Source of the DNA: Seriola aureovittata
Lineage: Eukaryota > Chordata > Actinopteri > Carangiformes > Carangidae
Direction of reading: 5' to 3'
NCBI RefSeq assembly: GCF_021018895.1
Contig: NC_079368.1
Location: 5,399,501 to 5,463,500, forward strand
Length of the DNA: 64,000 bases
Shown piece after piece: positions 36,055-48,215 of the stretch. The notes below the pieces were generated by a model. That model saw only the letters and a program-made list of their open reading frames with translations. It had not been told where the DNA came from and ran no database searches. Numbering within the stretch: position 1 is the first letter of the stretch; every line of letters starts with the position of its first letter. A program made the position numbers and the translations under genes.

Positions 36055-38610
36055 ATGATGGATACACCGTCGATGGATCATGGAGTGGCGTGCGCGCCTG
36101 TCCTCCAGGGGCTGTGGGAGCACGTGAGAAACGGACAGGAGGAGATCCTGCTGTCACCTTACCTGCCTGCGTTGTGCGCCTTCCTGACGCATGTCCTGTT
36201 CTGCGCACCTTTCTTCGTGCTGGACGCGCTGGGCAGCGTCTGTCAGCAGGTCCGGTCTTGGAGGATCGCCGCGGGCTCGGGATCGCCGCCGTCTATCCTG
36301 CGGTGGTTTTACTGTTTCTGGAGGGTGCTGTTCAAATACCTGACCATCGTCCTTCCCGCCACCGCGCTGTTGCAGACCCTGCGGAGCCCCTCGTTACCGG
36401 CGCTGGCTCCGTCCTGCTGGCAGCTCTTTGTGGAAGTCTGCGCGTGCTTTCTGCTTTTTGACATGCTCTTCTTCATATGGCACTTCTCCATGCACAGGTG
36501 AGCAGCGCGCGCCTATGCTGAGTTAGAACTAACATCACCTTCACTCTGCTGTTAAAGAGTCTGCACGCAAATATCAGCTGTCGGCAACTTTGATCCAAAA
36601 GTATAACAACGAACCTGAACCCCACACAGTCTAAAGTATTAATGCTCACTCCATTGTCCCAACCAAGCAGGTCTTATTAATATTATTACATTTCTCAATT
36701 CCTGCTGCACTACAGTTAAGAGGGACATGTTTACCCCACTACATGTATCTCACAGTGATAGTTACTTCACATACTGACATTTTGAAAACCTTAGGACCTT
36801 ATATAACACAGAGCACCCAGCAGTGTGTAAAATATCCAGAATCTGCTCCAGCTGCAATAATAAAATGATGTTTACATGTTAATGCATCAGTAATAATAAT
36901 CCAGTAGAATAATACACAGTAATATTCTGATAGAAATGATTTTACCTGCATAGAGGGTGCTTTTACTTTTGTAATGCATGTAAAGTTTATTGAGGATAAT
37001 TACACACTTTTGCTTTGGTAGATTTTAGATAGCAGGACTTTTACTTGTAATAAAGTATATTAAACTCTGTCCTGCGGTATTTCTACTTTAACGTAAGTAA
37101 GGCATCAGAGTTTGTCTTCCATCACTGGTATTTAAGAATGACGTACTGCTTCTCCACACTGAAATAATTGGTTCAATTCCATCTAAATCTCCAGTTTATG
37201 AGGAACAGATGATCTGTCTTGATGAACTGTGTGGGACAATGACAGATCTGTTCCTCCTGGCCAGGCACAGATTTGATAAATGACATTAAATGGGATTACA
37301 ATGGCAAACAACAGACTGTGTTTTTATAAGGTAAGATAGCTCCACAGTTGACTTTTTATTTCACAATCACATCAATCGGGTTTATCTCTTATAGGAAAGA
37401 ACTATAGGAAGAATACACATCACTATAGACAGACTGATGGAGATTCTGGTATTGTATTTGGTATATAATATGCACTTTTTAAAAAGAGTACTCCAGATTT
37501 AGTACTGTGTGTGGTGACTATCCTGACCTGATTTTAGCCACCCGGCTGGGTGCGGGAGAAGACCTTGGTTTAACGCGCTTCCAAGAATGGAGGTCGTGGC
37601 AATGTTTACTGTTAGATTAAGTTCTCCTTTATTAAAAAGTTCGGTTAACAGTATTTTTTATTGCAAAGGTGAAATTTGATGTAATGGCTGGCTTCCTGTG
37701 TCGGGCGTGTAAGCGTAAAAACCCTGCGATCTCTTCGTCACCCATGTCACATATAGACTACACCTGCCATTACCACCTACCACTACCACCCGTGATATGG
37801 CCTGACGTAACCTATAAACAACAATAAACACATAGACATAATAAATGGCTCCTACACTCTATATCCATAAAGTTGGATGAATTGTGCAGGATTGAGTACA
37901 AAAAAAGAAAAGAATTGTAAACACTAAAGCCGCAGAAGAAGCTGAGATATCCTGACTTTTAGTCCGGACTAATTAAGTCACTAACATTTTTTCTGAGATA
38001 ACCTTAAAGGCGTCACTATGACATCAGGGAGGAGGAAGCTGATGTCCATGTGTAAATTTGGGGGAAGTTCCCCTTTAATCTGAACCTGTGTGTTTTGAGA
38101 GTTGCTGGTGGTAGCACTAATAGAAGTAGTAGAACTCATCTTGTAGTTAATAGACCACCACAGAGACACTGACATTACACTATTCTGGGAATGTTCTAGT
38201 GATTTTCCATTATGGTAACAGTATAAACAGAGGCAGCTGTTTTTGTATTCTTCTTCAGGGTTCCCTGGCTCTACCGTAACATCCACCAGCTGCACCACCA
38301 GCACCAAACACCCTTCGCCCTTGCATCCCAGGATGCCAGCTCTGCTGAGCTGCTGTCTCTGCTGCTGCTGGCTCTGAGCAGTGCCTGGGTGGTTGGCTGC
38401 CACCCTCTGAGTGAAGTCCTCTTTCATCTCCTCAACAGCTGGATGGCGGTGGAAGACCACTGTGGCTACAATCTGCCCTGGGCTCTGCACAGACTGCTGC
38501 CCTTTCTGGGAGGAGCCCCCTTCCACCAAGCCCACCATAGCCTGTACAACAGAAACTATGCTCCCTACTTTACCCATTGGGACCACCTCTTTGGCACATA
38601 CTACGGATGA
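36055..38610 (+). CDS. ch25h: cholesterol 25-hydroxylase
   Basis: A di-iron membrane enzyme of the ER (fatty-acid hydroxylase superfamily) that converts cholesterol to 25-hydroxycholesterol, a repressor of SREBP processing and an antiviral oxysterol in mammals. Exons are 36055-36497 and 38259-38610 (CAG|GTGAGC donor, TTCAG acceptor), giving 264 aa against 272 in human. Several hydrophobic segments precede histidine box 1, HFSMH (143-147). Box 2 is HQLHH (157-161) and box 3 HQAHH (237-241). VEDHCGYNLPW and NYAPYFTHWDHLFGT match the family closely. The frame is open upstream, but the first ATG is 36055 (ATGATGG); an in-frame GTG nine bases earlier is not a likely start. Odd point: the 1.76-kb intron falls at codon 148, just after box 1, while mammalian CH25H is single-exon. 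A ch25h-like paralogue is possible, since teleosts carry several. A candidate poly(A) signal is at 39992. Confidence 0.92.
36498..38258 (+). other. ch25h intron
   Basis: 1.76 kb. 36690-37130 resembles a dispersed fish repeat in inverted orientation: GCAGGACTTTTACTTGTAAT and TATTTCTACTTTAACGTAAG, with the end near TTCCATCACTGG. The remainder (37140-38258) is unrecognised. Confidence 0.6.
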
Positions 38611-40020
38611 GTGCTGGATTCACATCCAGAGTGATGACACTGTTACATGCAGCAATTTGGGAGTTTACATATTCAGGCTGCATCTAACTGTCAAGATGCA
38701 TTGAAGAATTTTTCTGCAGATTTTACTTACTCATGATCAGCTTTTCATATGCACACATAACAAGGGATATATCAACATTCACGTTGGACATTTCAGTAAC
38801 ATACAAGACATTGTACAAGACATAAAGGGGACATATTTGAGGTACGAAATATGCCCATTTCAAGCTCTACATTTTTATTCTGGGACTCCACTAGAGCAGC
38901 TTTGACTCTTTCACGGTTAACAAAAGTCTTAATTTATCTCTGTCTCTGCCTCCTATGAAGTCCAGTTGAGCCTCTCACTGAAACAGGCAGCATTACCTTG
39001 GGACTCCTTAAAAAAAAAAACCACTTCCTTTTGATTGGCAGAACTTCTGGAAGCCTGCCTGGAGTCAGCACACACAGCTGCTGAGAGCACTGCATCATCC
39101 TCTAACCAGTGTGGAGGTTCTGAGAGATACCTGTGAAACTACGTAACGTAACATAATTGATTGGAAATGAAACTTATCAAATCCATCCGTACATGTTTGA
39201 GCCTGAATCCGATCAGGAACATGGACGTGGACTGAAGCACAGCATGAACATCCTGCAGCAAAGATTACAGCAGGATGTTAGTAAACCTGCACCAACGCTT
39301 ATTTACTGTACATACAAAGAGAATTTGCCCAGCAACAGGCTAAAACTAACCAAACTCTTCCCGGCCTCCGCTGTAATTAGCTCTGTTTGGGGGCCTAAAA
39401 TGCACAACACAGGAACACGGGCACTTTAAGACACGTGATCACAAAATACCAAATGTAACTGACTGTATCTGAAATAAGTATACTGCATCATTCCCTAAAC
39501 AGGACTATACATGTTAAAGTTCACTAAGATTCTGGATAAGTCTCATGCACCCAGCAGTGCTTGGTACCTGGTATGAATCCAGACAATGGTATTTGGAAGA
39601 TCATGTCTATGGCTTGTCCTTAGCAAGTGAATGTAGCACAGGGATGAAAAACGTCCTGAACTAATGTGCAACTGACCTCATGACGTGGGTGTGTGTTTGA
39701 ATGGAATTGTATGCTTTCATATTTTTGTAGGCGTGAGGCAGCTGATAGGTGACGGATTTCTTTTGGTCATTGCTGATAATGTGTGTAGTCAAGAGAAAGG
39801 CAAACTAAAAAGATTTCAAAGGCATAGATGGACATTTTGGATACTTATATACATATGAAAATGTGTTTAAAGTGAAATTATTTGTGCCCAAGCTGTTATG
39901 TAATGTTTAATTTGTACTAGCACAAGTATTTTGTAATGATCATGTTGAGTGCTATATTTGGTCATTCACACATGGTTGTAAAGTTTTTCCAAATAAAACC
40001 AACGTGGGCTTGATGAGCGT
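38611..40020 (+). other. ch25h 3' UTR and downstream sequence
   Basis: It begins after the TGA at 38608-38610 and would end shortly after AATAAA at 39992-39997. 38825-39440 appears to be a dispersed repeat. Its plus-strand frame (39157-39429) contains PYMFEPESD, a motif I associate with a fish transposon-carried P2X7-tail-like domain. This suggests a mobile element inserted in or near the UTR. Confidence 0.5.
39992..39997 (+). terminator. candidate poly(A) signal for ch25h
   Basis: AATAAA 1.38 kb after the ch25h stop, followed within 40 bases by a TG-rich stretch. Confidence 0.45.
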
Positions 40021-42840
40021 GAGAAAATATACAAAAGCAGGACACATACTGGTGCTTTGTTGTTCATCTCAGGTTCAGACTTGTGTTGCGCTGCTGTGTT
40101 TGGTGATTTGTATTTCATTGTCTCGAATGATTTGCTGCACAGGGATTTGATAAAGCAATCAAAGCCATGTAGGTTTATTTTTTTAGAAATCAGACACCTT
40201 TTAGGGGTAACCTGCTTTTTTATATAGAGGCATTGTCAACACATTTTAAATCCCATCATCCCTCAGAGTCAGCTGCGGTCATGTCAGGATCTGCATCTTG
40301 TTCAGTGCTCATGTTCTTTTCACACAAAGAACGATACTTAAGCGCATGAGATTGCTCAAGCTTCATGTACTTCATCAGAGATGAAGTACGTGTGACTCAC
40401 CATGTGGGGCCTTGTAGCAATAACAAGCTTGTATTCTTACTCATTATTCATCATTATTCACTTCTTGTGTCTTTCTAAGCATGATTTTACAACACATAAA
40501 CTGGACTTAACTCACAGGCAGCAGCTGATTTAATTTTGAGCATTTCTGATGAAAAGTTAAAGTCATTGAATTTAATGAAGAATGACAGTGTTTTTCTGTC
40601 CTGACTTGCCTTCAACCAGTTTTGCTGAGAAATCCTTTTGACGGTAATAACAACTTGGCCTGCATATTCACTACACCGAACATCTGCTTTTCATTACAGG
40701 CTCTTTCAATAGGCTTTTTGAAGTTTCGCAACATCGGAGTTGATCGTAAATTGTTAAAACGTGCTTCTACATTTGGAGGTACTTGCTCATATGAACATCA
40801 TGTAGTGGCTGTGTAAATGCCTGGGAAATGAGGGAAGTCGAGGAACGAGAGAGAAATAAGCACTGGGTGGTGGTGGTGTTGCCAAGAGATGGAATGATAA
40901 ATGTGACCCAAACCGGAAACAATCAGGCCCTATTACAGACCCCACGTCAGAGTCAGGGCGAGCCATGCAGTTCTGGATGACACACCAAAACACACGTTCA
41001 CAGCGAGACACACGTCGACGTCCTGCAGCCAACATCATGCTGTCAGTCAGTGGAGCATTTTGAAGCACTGTCTGTACGTTGGGAACTGTCTCCTGAATGA
41101 ATCACCAAGGTTATAGCCATAACAAACTGTGCAGCGTAACAACAGGCACACAGAATAAAACTCTGAGATGTCAAAACAAAAGAGAGAGGAAGCACAGGGC
41201 GCTCTGCAGCCAAACTTATCATCAGAGCAAATACTAAAGATTTCCCATTCATATTCCCTGAATGTTTTCCATTCAGTGACAAAGGCCAGATTCATATTTC
41301 TTCCACCATTCTGTAAATATCCAATTAGTGAGCCTGATATAGCCGAGGCTGCCTGTTGTCACAGTAACTGAGTTTCTTGCCCTCTGGTCTGTAGCCATTT
41401 TAAGACGACCTTCACTCCCATCTTACATGGGAGGTCAGTCAGTGCCCAACTTGTTTGCTTTCTGAAACATCTCGCTGCACTTGTCATTAGTAGGCTGTTG
41501 CCAAAGACTTTTCCTGAGGAAGCTTTAAGCCGCAAACATTACTGTAACAGGATTCAAGAGCTGCAACTTCGGCTACGATACACATTGTTTGGCTGCTTAT
41601 AAATGTGAAATCTGTGTATGTACAGCACAGTCAACATATTAGATCATGTTGTCAAAGCTGGACACTTAGGAGGTAACACAGGCAATACATAGTCATTATT
41701 TTGTAACAGTGTGACAGGAATGACGTATTTTTGGAGGCCACCCCAGATGTTAACGTCACAGTGGTTCCTTGGAAAAAAAATACAATAGGATTCTTCCATT
41801 GGCTTTTAGATTGTTTGTAATCTCTTTTACAAACAAAAGTTCATGATACTTACATGTTTGTAAGATGATTTTTGAAGCCTAAATACACAAAAGCTAATGT
41901 TAGGCTATAAATTAACTACACCACGGTCGCATGACTTCAACGTAACCACCACTAAACTTCCAATTTGTAGTTTGATTTAGCTCTGACCTCTTCTACAAAA
42001 GCCTTTTACAAAGTTAGTAATAATTTGCAAAAGATTGGACTGGTAAGTAGATTGGTTTTGTTAGCAACTTGTTAGCAACTGGCCTTTTTAAGAGACATAA
42101 GAGTGTAAAGAAATCTGGGTATTTACTCACATATTTTATGTCGTAGAATAAAATGTGACACTGTCTTGAGCTTGTGTTAACCACAGACCTTGTTTCAGTC
42201 ATTTCACCAAAAACCCATTCGAAAAACCCATAGACTTTGAGAAGAAGTGCTAAAATGCTACCTCATTTCCTGCTTTTAGGATTCTATGGCATTATTATTG
42301 TATTAGTTATAGTTGCCTGAGACATACAACTGTTACTGTTGCAAAAATCTCCGAAGGAAATGTGCTTATAGTGTTTGCTTTCTTGCCTCATATCTGTCGG
42401 TACACTCTGAAGCTACAGCTAGGAGACAGTCAGCTTAGCTTTGCACAAAGACTGGGAAACGGAAAACAGGGAAAAAAAATTAAGTTTACGTACCTCATAT
42501 CTAACATACACACATGAGAGTGGTGTCAGTCTGACTGCAGGTAAGAAGGCAAATGAGCAAATATGTGGAACTGCATCCAAAGTAGATTAAGGAGTCAGTA
42601 TTAACTCACTGCAGACCATGTTTTCTCTTAGATCTGTTCTACACTCACATGCTTGTCACAATCCAATCTGTACATCACTGTCTATATCTCACTGTGTGTT
42701 TTGATGTGTCTGTCTGTATCTTAATCTTTGAATTTCCTCCTTGACCTCACCTCCTGAGGTCTCACTTTTCATACAATGTGACACACATTCCTAACCACAA
42801 ATAAGCAATAGAAAGTTTCACACATTTCAGAGGATGAATC
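40021..42840. other. intergenic spacer between ch25h and bmp10
   Basis: No supported gene. Small perfect hairpins occur at 40367-40389 (10-nt arms) and 41811-41836 (10-nt arms). 40810-41040 is GC-richer and complex but without a clear coding frame. 42358-42565 is another family A repeat. Confidence 0.6.
42358..42565 (+). repeat. dispersed MITE-like repeat, family A copy 5 (internally deleted)
   Basis: The left terminal repeat (GCTTTCTTGCC, GAAGCTACAGCTAGGAGAC, CAGCTTAGCTTTGCACAAAG, ACTGGGAAACGG) is followed closely by the inverted right terminal repeat (ACATGAGAGTGGTGTCAG, AAGAAGGCAAATGAGC). Both ends in one short element support the long-TIR structure. Confidence 0.6.
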
Positions 42841-43557
42841 TGATCTGTATCCTTTATTTACATCTTCAGTGTCCACTGATACATGGAAACAACAACACAC
42901 TGCTCCTGTGATCTGGTTGAACACTCACAGAAAACGTAGTGAGAACAGAAAGAGATACGAGTCCAGATCTTTGTCTGCATCTGCTCGCCGTCAACGTGAG
43001 CAGCAGGCCATCCATTTTGTTCATTAGCGGATCCTCCACTCAAGTTTCCCATGGTTCTTTGTTTGTGTGTCATGTATGAACTGTGACCTGTAAGCTGATA
43101 CTGTTGCAGCGACTGATCTGAATGTGAGCAGTGCATTATATCATTGGTCTTCTTCCTTAAAAATGGAAAAGAAAGGCCACAGACCAAGATGCTTTGATTA
43201 ATTGTAAAGTGGAAAAGAGATCATGTACAAAAACAAATGAAAAACAATGTCAGTTTGTTATTTTAACTCCAAATATTTATGTTCATCTTGATATTAGTCA
43301 ATCTTAACATGGTGTGTAAACTGAAAAAGTAAGAATCTGTTGTTGAGTAATAGTTAAGGCAACTTTTCATTTGAGATTCATCAATTGTTCTTTATTGTTG
43401 TAGAAACTGTTACCATTTCTCTTCCCAACAAAAATTCATTTTGTGCTGCAAATGCGTTGTCATGGTTACGAAACCTGCTCTACCCTAAGTAACTTACAAA
43501 TTTACATATATATCTACTCTGTTGTAAAAATTAATAAATTAGAACAATAAATAGTCT

Positions 43558-43563
43558 TTTATT
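43558..43563 (-). terminator. candidate poly(A) signal for bmp10
   Basis: TTTATT on the + strand reads AATAAA on the bmp10 strand, 1.0 kb after the bmp10 stop. Other candidates are 43391-43396 and 42853-42858. The sequence 43560-44562 would be 3' UTR with no coding signal. Confidence 0.35.
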
Positions 43564-44562
43564 TGACACAAGCAGCAGAGGTATCAAAGGCTTATAACAA
43601 AAGAAAAGAACTGTATTTCCTTTAGGGATCCATAAAGGGAATGTGACAAGGTGACCCCCCTCCCCTCCCCACTCTTGGTTTTAGTTTACAGACAATTAAA
43701 AAGGCCATTTTTAACATAAAAGTGATGGATGACTCAGTTGAAGATATGTTGGCTTCATGTGGTGCTAGGTCAGTGGGTTGAGCCAGTTAAGATAGTTTGT
43801 TGCCTAGGAATGTGGTCAACCTCTGCCCCCTTGTCCTGTTCCACTCCCCTCAATCCCACCACCTCAAAAGATGCCCAGAATGGCATCCAGTTCTCCAAGC
43901 CTGAGTGGTGGCAAACATGTTTCTCAGTCGGCAACACCTTGCTATCGCTGTAGCTCGGGGGAGTGGAAAAGAGGCATGTGAAGTAGGGAAACAGGGTTGG
44001 GGAAGATAACCCTGCCACCGGGACCCCTGCACAGCACCTACGTATCAGGAGGCCGCAGGAGGCGGGAGGTGGGCCGACAGAGTTCATGTCTTGTCAGGTT
44101 GCCTCTGGGAGGTCATTTCACTGCACCAGGACACATGAAGTGCTGATTAGTGTTTGCATCGAGTGGGGAGGCCAGAGATAAGTTGAGAGGAAGACAGATG
44201 TCAGGGGGAAGTAGAGGGTGGGGGAAAGCCGGCCCACTAGTTCCCACCAGGCTGCGCACACAGTAGGATGTGCTTGGTTTGTTCCTTTGGTAAATCTTGT
44301 GCCTTTTTACTCGTGTTGGTATCACTATTGTTGACTCTAGATCTGCGGCACATTGTGTGTCCACTGTCCAAATGATGGGGACTGATATTCAACTTTGGCC
44401 GTGTAAGATGAAGTACAGTCTCTAACCCTTACACAGATTCCAACAGTCGTCCCTCTGGTGAAGACATTCTTGGCTTATCTCCTTGTCCAGCTTATTGTCT
44501 TTTCAGTGTCTTTCCTCCTACTGTAAGACTTTACGCAGAGCTCAGCTCTCTCAGAGCATGGA

Positions 44563-46445
44563 CTATCTGCAGCCACACTCAGCCACCACCATGCCTTCAA
44601 ACTTGTACTTGTAGGTGACCACGCCTGTGTCATCCAGGTACAGCAGGGAGATGGGGTCCAGCTTGGTGGGCACACAACAAGCTCGTGCTGCCTTCTGAGG
44701 ACTGTTGATGTTGACCAGCGTCTGGACAATGGCATGCTTGGTGGGTGTGACGTGTTTCGTCAGTGGGAAGGAGCAAACGCCAGTGCACTCGAAGGCATCG
44801 TAACCAGTGGGTGCCAGGATCCAGCTGTCCCATCCGATGTCTTTGAACTCTACGTATAGAGATTGTTTCTTGCAGTGGTTGCCTTTGGCATTGCGACGAA
44901 TGCGGGAGGCTGTGTCGTAGATCAGATTGGAGCGCATCTGGATGAGGTCCTCTTCGTCTGGCTCAGCTACTTCATCTCCCGCCTCCCTGTGCCTCCCCAG
45001 CTCACCCCACAGGCTTGTCCCCAGGTCATTCTGGAGAACCGTGTTAGAGGTTTCATGGTCAATCATCTCATTCAGCTCGCGCTTGTCGTCACGGTGATCA
45101 CTGCTTTGGTCATCAGAGAAAACAATCAGCAGGGGTTTGTGTTTTTCCTCAGGGCTGGTGTCGATCTTCATGTCTCCTTCAGGTGGATCCGTGTCTTTGT
45201 TGTCTTCTGTCACACCTTGAACATCATCATTAGTCATACTGGCAATCTGCACTTCCAACCGGTGTGTGGTGCCGTGGTGAGTTTTGCGCCAGCGTTGAAC
45301 AGCAGCGGTGAGATCGAAGGCCTCCCAGCTGTTATCGGTGCCGTAGACCTGGCGTGAGGCCAACTCCACCAGCTCTATCCGCTCCCCTCCCCCTCTGAAT
45401 GCGTCTCCCCTCATGCTGTTCCCGTCAGTCATGTTGTCATCCAGGTCATGCGATTCCAGTTCATAGATTGTGACCTTGCGGTCGACACCGGCGTAGAGGT
45501 GGCGGTCGGTCTGAACGAGGGTGTAGAGGCGAAGCTCGGCCGCTGTGATGCGTTCATGATCGGGGACTGACACGTTGAAGAGGAGAGGATGACGCCTCAC
45601 TCCTCCAACACCCACAACACTGGGAGATGAATCTGGGGAAGAGAAATAAGGAGTCCATGTCAAACCTCTGTACAGATTGTCTTTCTTAATGTCTTCAGAG
45701 TCCTGCAATATATCTTAACTCTTTCCAAACCTAAACCTAATGAATATTTGTTCTCATTTTCATCCTTAATTGGGAAACAAAAAACTTCTATTTAAACATA
45801 AAGAACCATTTTCATATGATCATTACCTTGCAAAGAGAAGTAACAAAGAACGGGGTTGTGGCTAAGGCTTGGACTCAATCAATTAAAATCTGGTTGGTAT
45901 GTGCTTGAAGTCAGTCTACTTTAAAAATGTATGAAAGAAGACCTTCCCCCCAGTTTCACTATTATTTGGTCTTGCAGGCAAGAGTGTGATGAGTAAAATA
46001 CAAATAATATTCGGATAAAAATAGTAGAAAATAAGTGAACTGTACCCTCATTTTTGAAGCTGCGGATGATGTTGGCAGATGGCATGGCTGTGTGGTCATT
46101 AGCGAAGCGGTTGTAAAGCTCCATCATGTACTCAGGCGGCTCTTCTCGTGCGCTCCCGGGAGGCATCGGAGGACCCGACAGGTTGAAAGTGCGCAGGAAC
46201 TGTTCCTTCAGGCTCTCCAGCAGGCTCTGCATGTCCACGCTGCCGTCCTGCTCCAGCAGAGACAGATCCACCACCCCTCCGTGCCCGTCTCCCAGCCCTG
46301 GAGAGGGGCGATGCCTCTGATGGGTGCCTGAGATTGGGTTGCTCTCGCCACAGAGAGGCCCCTGAAGCAGCAGGGTGGAAAACAGCAAAACCAAAGTCTT
46401 GGAGCTGCAGTTGGTTCCCAGCTGAGAGACCCAAATGCTCGCCAT
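44563..46445 (-). CDS. bmp10: bone morphogenetic protein 10
   Basis: A secreted TGF-beta ligand acting through ALK1-type receptors in heart and vascular endothelium. Exon 1 is 46445-46046 and exon 2 is 45632-44563. The donor is AATGAGG|GTACAG and the acceptor CTTCCCCAG, with a GAT codon split across the junction. The product is 489 aa. A hydrophobic signal segment (residues about 15-30) precedes a latency prodomain with DPPEYMLELYNKFA-like and [12 protein letters not shown] blocks, then [20 protein letters not shown] and [21 protein letters not shown] (377-380) is a furin site. The 109-residue mature part starts NAKGNHC and has all seven cysteines, the BMP9/10-type [11 protein letters not shown] and VVAECGCR. 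The match to human BMP10 is clearly better than to BMP9. The prodomain is about 65 aa longer than human, with an acidic stretch. An in-frame ATG 69 bases upstream is a less likely start. Teleosts also have a bmp10-like paralogue. Confidence 0.94.
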
Positions 46446-46914
46446 GGGAAAAACAATGTGCTGTTGTCTATTTAATGCCCTCTGTGGTTGTCTCTGAATG
46501 AGCTGATGCAACAATAAGACAAAATGATTGTGATCTCTGGACCTGTTAATCCAAAGGTCAATTTAAGTAGTGTTCAGAAAGCTCTGGTTCCTGGCAGTAG
46601 TCGTTCGTGTTGTTGACCCTTGCACTGACCAGTGTGAGCCTCTCTGCAGGAGCGTGTATTCCTGCTGCTCTCCTCCAGATCTCACAGTATTTATTCTCAT
46701 GCACACCTTTTGATGTCCTTTGTGACAGGGCGGCAGTTCCGGTGACAGGGTGGCCGAGGCTTGTCTTTGTCCGTCCGACTCATCTCTGTTGTGTCCTCTC
46801 CTCTGTCAGTCTCTGTCTCTGAGCTCTGCTCTGTTCTTCCCTGCTCTTTCTTTCTGTCCCTTATCTATGATATGGTGGGCTCTGCATTGCTCAGTGCTTA
46901 TGGTCTCTTTGCTG

Positions 46915-46943
<29 letters not shown>
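46915..46943 (+). repeat. (GT)n microsatellite
   Basis: About 29 bases of GT, upstream of bmp10. Confidence 0.93.
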
Positions 46944-46947
<4 letters not shown>

Positions 46948-47515
46948 CATGCCCTCAACTTTGTGTGATGCACATGTGTTATCTCACAACTTCCTTAATG
47001 AGGATTTTGTAAACACTGTCCTGTAGCCTCTTCCTTGTGGAAGCGCTATTTTGTTTGGGTGGGTGCTCCGGGGTTGATATTCTTCATTTGTTTATTTGCT
47101 TTGTAAATGGTGGACTTCTGCGAGCAGCTGTCTAGGCTCCATTGAGCATTTCTTTTTGACAAAATACACCAAGGGTCTGTTGATCTTGTTGAATGTAACA
47201 GGATATATCTATTAGACAACACTTGTCCAAATGAAATTGAAATGCAATGGGGTGTGAGGCCTTAATGATCCAGAATGAGAGATACGGAGCTCTGGAGTCT
47301 TGAGACCATTTCAAGTAGCTCATGATGACGTAGTGGAGTAGCACAAAATAATCATTCATGTTCATTCAACAAAGCAACACTGTTATGTTACGCTAGCTGA
47401 AATGTTCTGTGTGCACTTCCTCTTCTGGTAAATGGACAGTGTCTGTGCACAAGAGGTTCCTTAAAAATGCAAGCGCACGTACGATGAGGGGTAGACAGAA
47501 CTTTACAGATTAGAG

Positions 47516-47747
47516 CAGTGGTTCTTAAACTTTTACACATCAAGGACCCTAAACTGAAACTAATAAGATCACGGACCCCCATGTCATAAGATTTTTGCTT
47601 TTAGATGTTTTATGACAGAAAGTGTCTCAAAGCCATGACCAGAGTAGTCACACATTGTGTCATTGTGTTACTTATGGATGGAATTATAGTGAAAGTTCCT
47701 CTTTTCGCTGGGGACCTCCAGGTAGCCCCTAAAGGACCCCACCACTG
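47516..47747 (+). repeat. MITE-like repeat with CAGTGGTTCTTAAA end
   Basis: It starts CAGTGGTTCTTAAACTTTT, continues CACATCAAGGACCC and AGATCACGGACCCCCAT, and ends AGGACCCCACCACTGG. The outer CAGTGG/CCACTG ends are inverted. From memory this matches a fish non-autonomous hAT-type element. No transposase. Confidence 0.6.
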
Positions 47748-48180
47748 GATTAAGGTGTCAGCAACAAGTGAAATGTGACGGTTACAGAAACTGGGTGACT
47801 CATGAAGACACCATCCCAGTCATCACTGCATGTATGGATATACTGTACATGGTGACACAGACTGCCACTGAGATGATGAGAATATCATTGACTCCTCTAC
47901 ATATTTGAATAACTGTCGATTCGTCATCTGAACCCTCGTCCCAGTACGCAACCGTCCTTCATTCCTGAGCTTCTTTGTGTGACCTGCAGATACACTCCTG
48001 ATTGCGGCGCTGCACAGAGATGGGAAGGAATGAACTTTTTCCTGCCTCTGCCACTCATCTGCCAGGCTGACAGTTGACAGACGTGCTGTTATCTGTCGCT
48101 CTGTTAAACTGCTGCCACAACAGACTATCACATCTTCCTGATGTCCGTAAGAAGGCTTGATAATGGCAATGTCCTTTTTG

Positions 48181-48215
48181 CACACACACACACACAGACA
48201 CACACACACACACAC
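48181..48215 (+). repeat. (CA)n microsatellite
   Basis: About 35 bases of CA with one GA interruption. Confidence 0.93.

Noticed and set aside
36090..36461. A 123-aa frame over ch25h exon 1
   Set aside because: Out-of-frame shadow in GC-rich coding sequence; the ch25h frame carries the family motifs.
42858..43187. A 109-aa minus-strand frame downstream of bmp10
   Set aside because: No motif, low-complexity composition; more likely 3' UTR or spacer.
44863..45357. A 164-aa plus-strand frame
   Set aside because: Antisense shadow of bmp10 exon 2.
45633..45708. Start of bmp10 at the ATG at 45708
   Set aside because: These 25 codons are intron sequence; the acceptor at 45633/45632 and exon 1 give the conserved prodomain and signal peptide.
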